Translations under genes and position numbers: made by a program
The notes under the pieces: generated by a model
Databases searched by the model: none
Seen by the model: only the letters and a program-made list of their open reading frames with translations
Told to the model about the DNA's origin: nothing
Assembly: GCA_964632485.1 (NCBI GenBank)
Contig: CAZWDO010000020.1
Coordinates: forward strand, 15,403 to 32,110
Direction of reading: 5' to 3'
DNA from: CAZWDO01 sp964632485 [NCBI: uncultured bacterium]
GTDB lineage: Bacteria; JAGOEH01
DNA length: 16,708 bases
In this document: one piece after another, positions 15,248 to 16,708 of the stretch
Position numbering within the stretch: the stretch's first letter is position 1
How the letters are laid out: every line of letters starts with the position of its first letter

Positions 15248-16708
15248 AAAAGTTTTTCAAGATTTTCTTTATCACCATGGGTGTTTTGGCCACGCTTTTC
15301 CTGATTTTGATGATTGTCGCCGTTTCGGTATTGAGCCGCTATATTGCTGATAAGCCGGTTTCATTGACCGATAATCAGGTATTGAAGATCACGTTGAACA
15401 AGTCGATTCCGGAAATGCCGGTCGAGGAATTGGACCGCATGTTAAAGGTGAGCGATTATAGTTTTTATGATCTTCTACGCGCGGTGAAACTGGCTGAAGC
15501 CCATGAGAAAATCCAGGGCGTGTTTATTAAAATCGAAGCTCCGTCTCTGGGTTGGGCTCAGACGCAAGAGTTGGTTTCTGCATTGAAATCGTTGCGTGAA
15601 AAAGGTAAAAAAGTATGGGTTTATTATGATTTTGTAACAGATAAAGAGTATGTTCTGGCATCGGTGGCCGATCAGATTTATTGCGCGCCGCAGGCGATAA
15701 CTCTCTTTGATGGGCTTAATGCCAATATGGTATTTTTTAAAGGGATGTTGAAAAAAGTCGGCATCGAATTTGAGACAATTCGTCACGGTAAATTTAAAAG
15801 CGCGGTGGAACCGTTTGTTAATGATGATATTTCTCCGGAAAACCGCATGATGATGTCGGAGTTCTTAACCTCACTGACGGATCAGTATCTGGCCGCTATC
15901 CAGGAAAATCGTCAATTTGAAAATGTTCGTCAATTGATGGATGAAGGTCCCTACTTGATAACCGGGGACGCTTTGGCGAAACAGTTGGTCGATTCCTGCG
16001 TGATTGGAGAGGAAATCTATAAGGCGGCGGGTTTCAGTAAGAAGGATTGTATCGGTGTGGTTCAGTTTTTAAAAGCGGCTGGCGCTTCGCATGGCAAAGG
16101 GCAGAAGATTGCACTGGTAACGGCCGAAGGAGAAATTTCTTCCGGCAAAAGTAAACGTAATATTCTCGGGGACGCGACGTTGATTGAAAATTTGAAGAAA
16201 GCGTTTGAAGCAGAAAATGTTGCGTCGATCGTTTTACGCATCAATAGCCCGGGCGGTTCCGGCGGCGCTTCCGATAATGTCTGGCAATTTATCGAGGAAC
16301 ATAAAGCTGAAAAGCCGGTCGTTGTTTCTTTTGGAAATATTGCAGCTTCCGGGGGCTACTATATCGCGATGAACAGCCATAAAATCATCGCGGAACCGAC
16401 GACCTTGACCGGTTCAATCGGTGTTTTCTTTCTTCGACCGGTGGTCCGGGGACTGTTTAATAAACTGGATTTAAAAACCGTATCTATCAAATCCGCTCCC
16501 AATGCCGGATTTTTAGCGTCACCCGATGCGATGAACGATTATGAAGAGATGAAAGTGACCCAGATGATCGAGAATTTTTACGATCAGTTTATCACAAAAG
16601 TCGCTACCGGCCGCAACAAAAGCAAGGAAGCGATCGACAGCATCGGCCAGGGTCGTATCTGGACCGGTTCGCAAGCCCTGGATATCGGATTAATCGACCA
16701 GTACGGCG
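15244..16708 (+). CDS. sppA: Signal peptide peptidase SppA, long form (3' end cut by window)
   Basis: The frame is open from ATG 15244 to the window end: 488 codons, no stop. Residues 8-30 form one hydrophobic N-terminal segment after MKKFFK, fitting a membrane anchor or uncleaved signal. This is the duplicated-domain (67K) SppA. The N-terminal domain has HGKFKSAVEPF (181-191), in which Lys185 corresponds to the catalytic lysine. The C-terminal domain has LRINSPGGSGGA (331-342), then NIAASGGYYIA (365-375) with nucleophile Ser369, and TLTGSIGV (387-394). The pair comes from the two halves, as in E. coli SppA, whose 618 residues suggest that the missing part here is moderate. It digests released signal peptides in the membrane, with the active site facing outward. 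Translational coupling to a GH13 enzyme has no obvious functional reason. Confidence 0.93.
   Translation, partial: MKKFFKIFFITMGVLATLFLILMIVAVSVLSRYIADKPVSLTDNQVLKITLNKSIPEMPVEELDRMLKVSDYSFYDLLRAVKLAEAHEKIQGVFIKIEAPSLGWAQTQELVSALKSLREKGKKVWVYYDFVTDKEYVLASVADQIYCAPQAITLFDGLNANMVFFKGMLKKVGIEFETIRHGKFKSAVEPFVNDDISPENRMMMSEFLTSLTDQYLAAIQENRQFENVRQLMDEGPYLITGDALAKQLVDSCVIGEEIYKAAGFSKKDCIGVVQFLKAAGASHGKGQKIALVTAEGEISSGKSKRNILGDATLIENLKKAFEAENVASIVLRINSPGGSGGASDNVWQFIEEHKAEKPVVVSFGNIAASGGYYIAMNSHKIIAEPTTLTGSIGVFFLRPVVRGLFNKLDLKTVSIKSAPNAGFLASPDAMNDYEEMKVTQMIENFYDQFITKVATGRNKSKEAIDSIGQGRIWTGSQALDIGLIDQYG

Overview
The window is bacterial chromosomal DNA: densely packed genes, four-base ATGA start/stop overlaps, Shine-Dalgarno (SD) sites, and sigma70-like TTGACA promoters in AT-rich gaps. 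An activase of the 2-hydroxyacyl-CoA dehydratase class, with many cysteines and probable Fe-S sites, suggests an anaerobic or anaerobe-related organism. The secreted GHL10 hydrolase with Ig-like repeats would suit an FCB-type or candidate-phylum bacterium, but nothing here fixes the taxon. No rRNA, tRNA, CRISPR array or complete mobile element was found.

Layout. (1) 1-6272, minus strand: a two-gene operon of a 1426-residue double-activase/dehydratase-like protein and, sharing ATGA with it, a secreted GHL10-type glycosidase that runs off the left edge. (2) 6273-7057: a long AT-rich divergent gap with three sigma70-like promoters, three adjacent inverted repeats and an isolated GC-richer remnant of the 3' end of an ssb gene (proline-rich linker plus an acidic tip ending I-P-F). 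(3) 7058-7912, plus: a GNAT acetyltransferase, convergent with (4) 9585-7976, minus: a small transposase-type HTH protein whose stop overlaps the start of a malic enzyme. (5) 9586-9892: a divergent regulatory gap with an inverted repeat around the HTH promoter and a probable small basic peptide gene. (6) 9893-16708, plus: a TTG-started GGDEF-HEAT protein, an RsmB-type rRNA cytosine methyltransferase, a lipoate-ligase-fold protein with Arg at the usual catalytic Lys position, a cytoplasmic GH13 alpha-amylase-family enzyme and a long-form SppA signal peptide peptidase cut by the right edge.

How they fit together. The plus-strand cluster has gaps of 4-8 bases or overlaps, except for 129 bases before the ligase-like gene, where a second promoter is visible. 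It mixes signalling, rRNA modification, sugar and membrane-proteolysis functions and does not form one obvious pathway. I did not find a clear new multi-gene system. The items most worth a second look are the detached SSB tail with its own promoter, the HTH-malic enzyme coupling, the ligase-like protein lacking its lysine, and the unlisted small peptide ahead of the GGDEF-HEAT gene.
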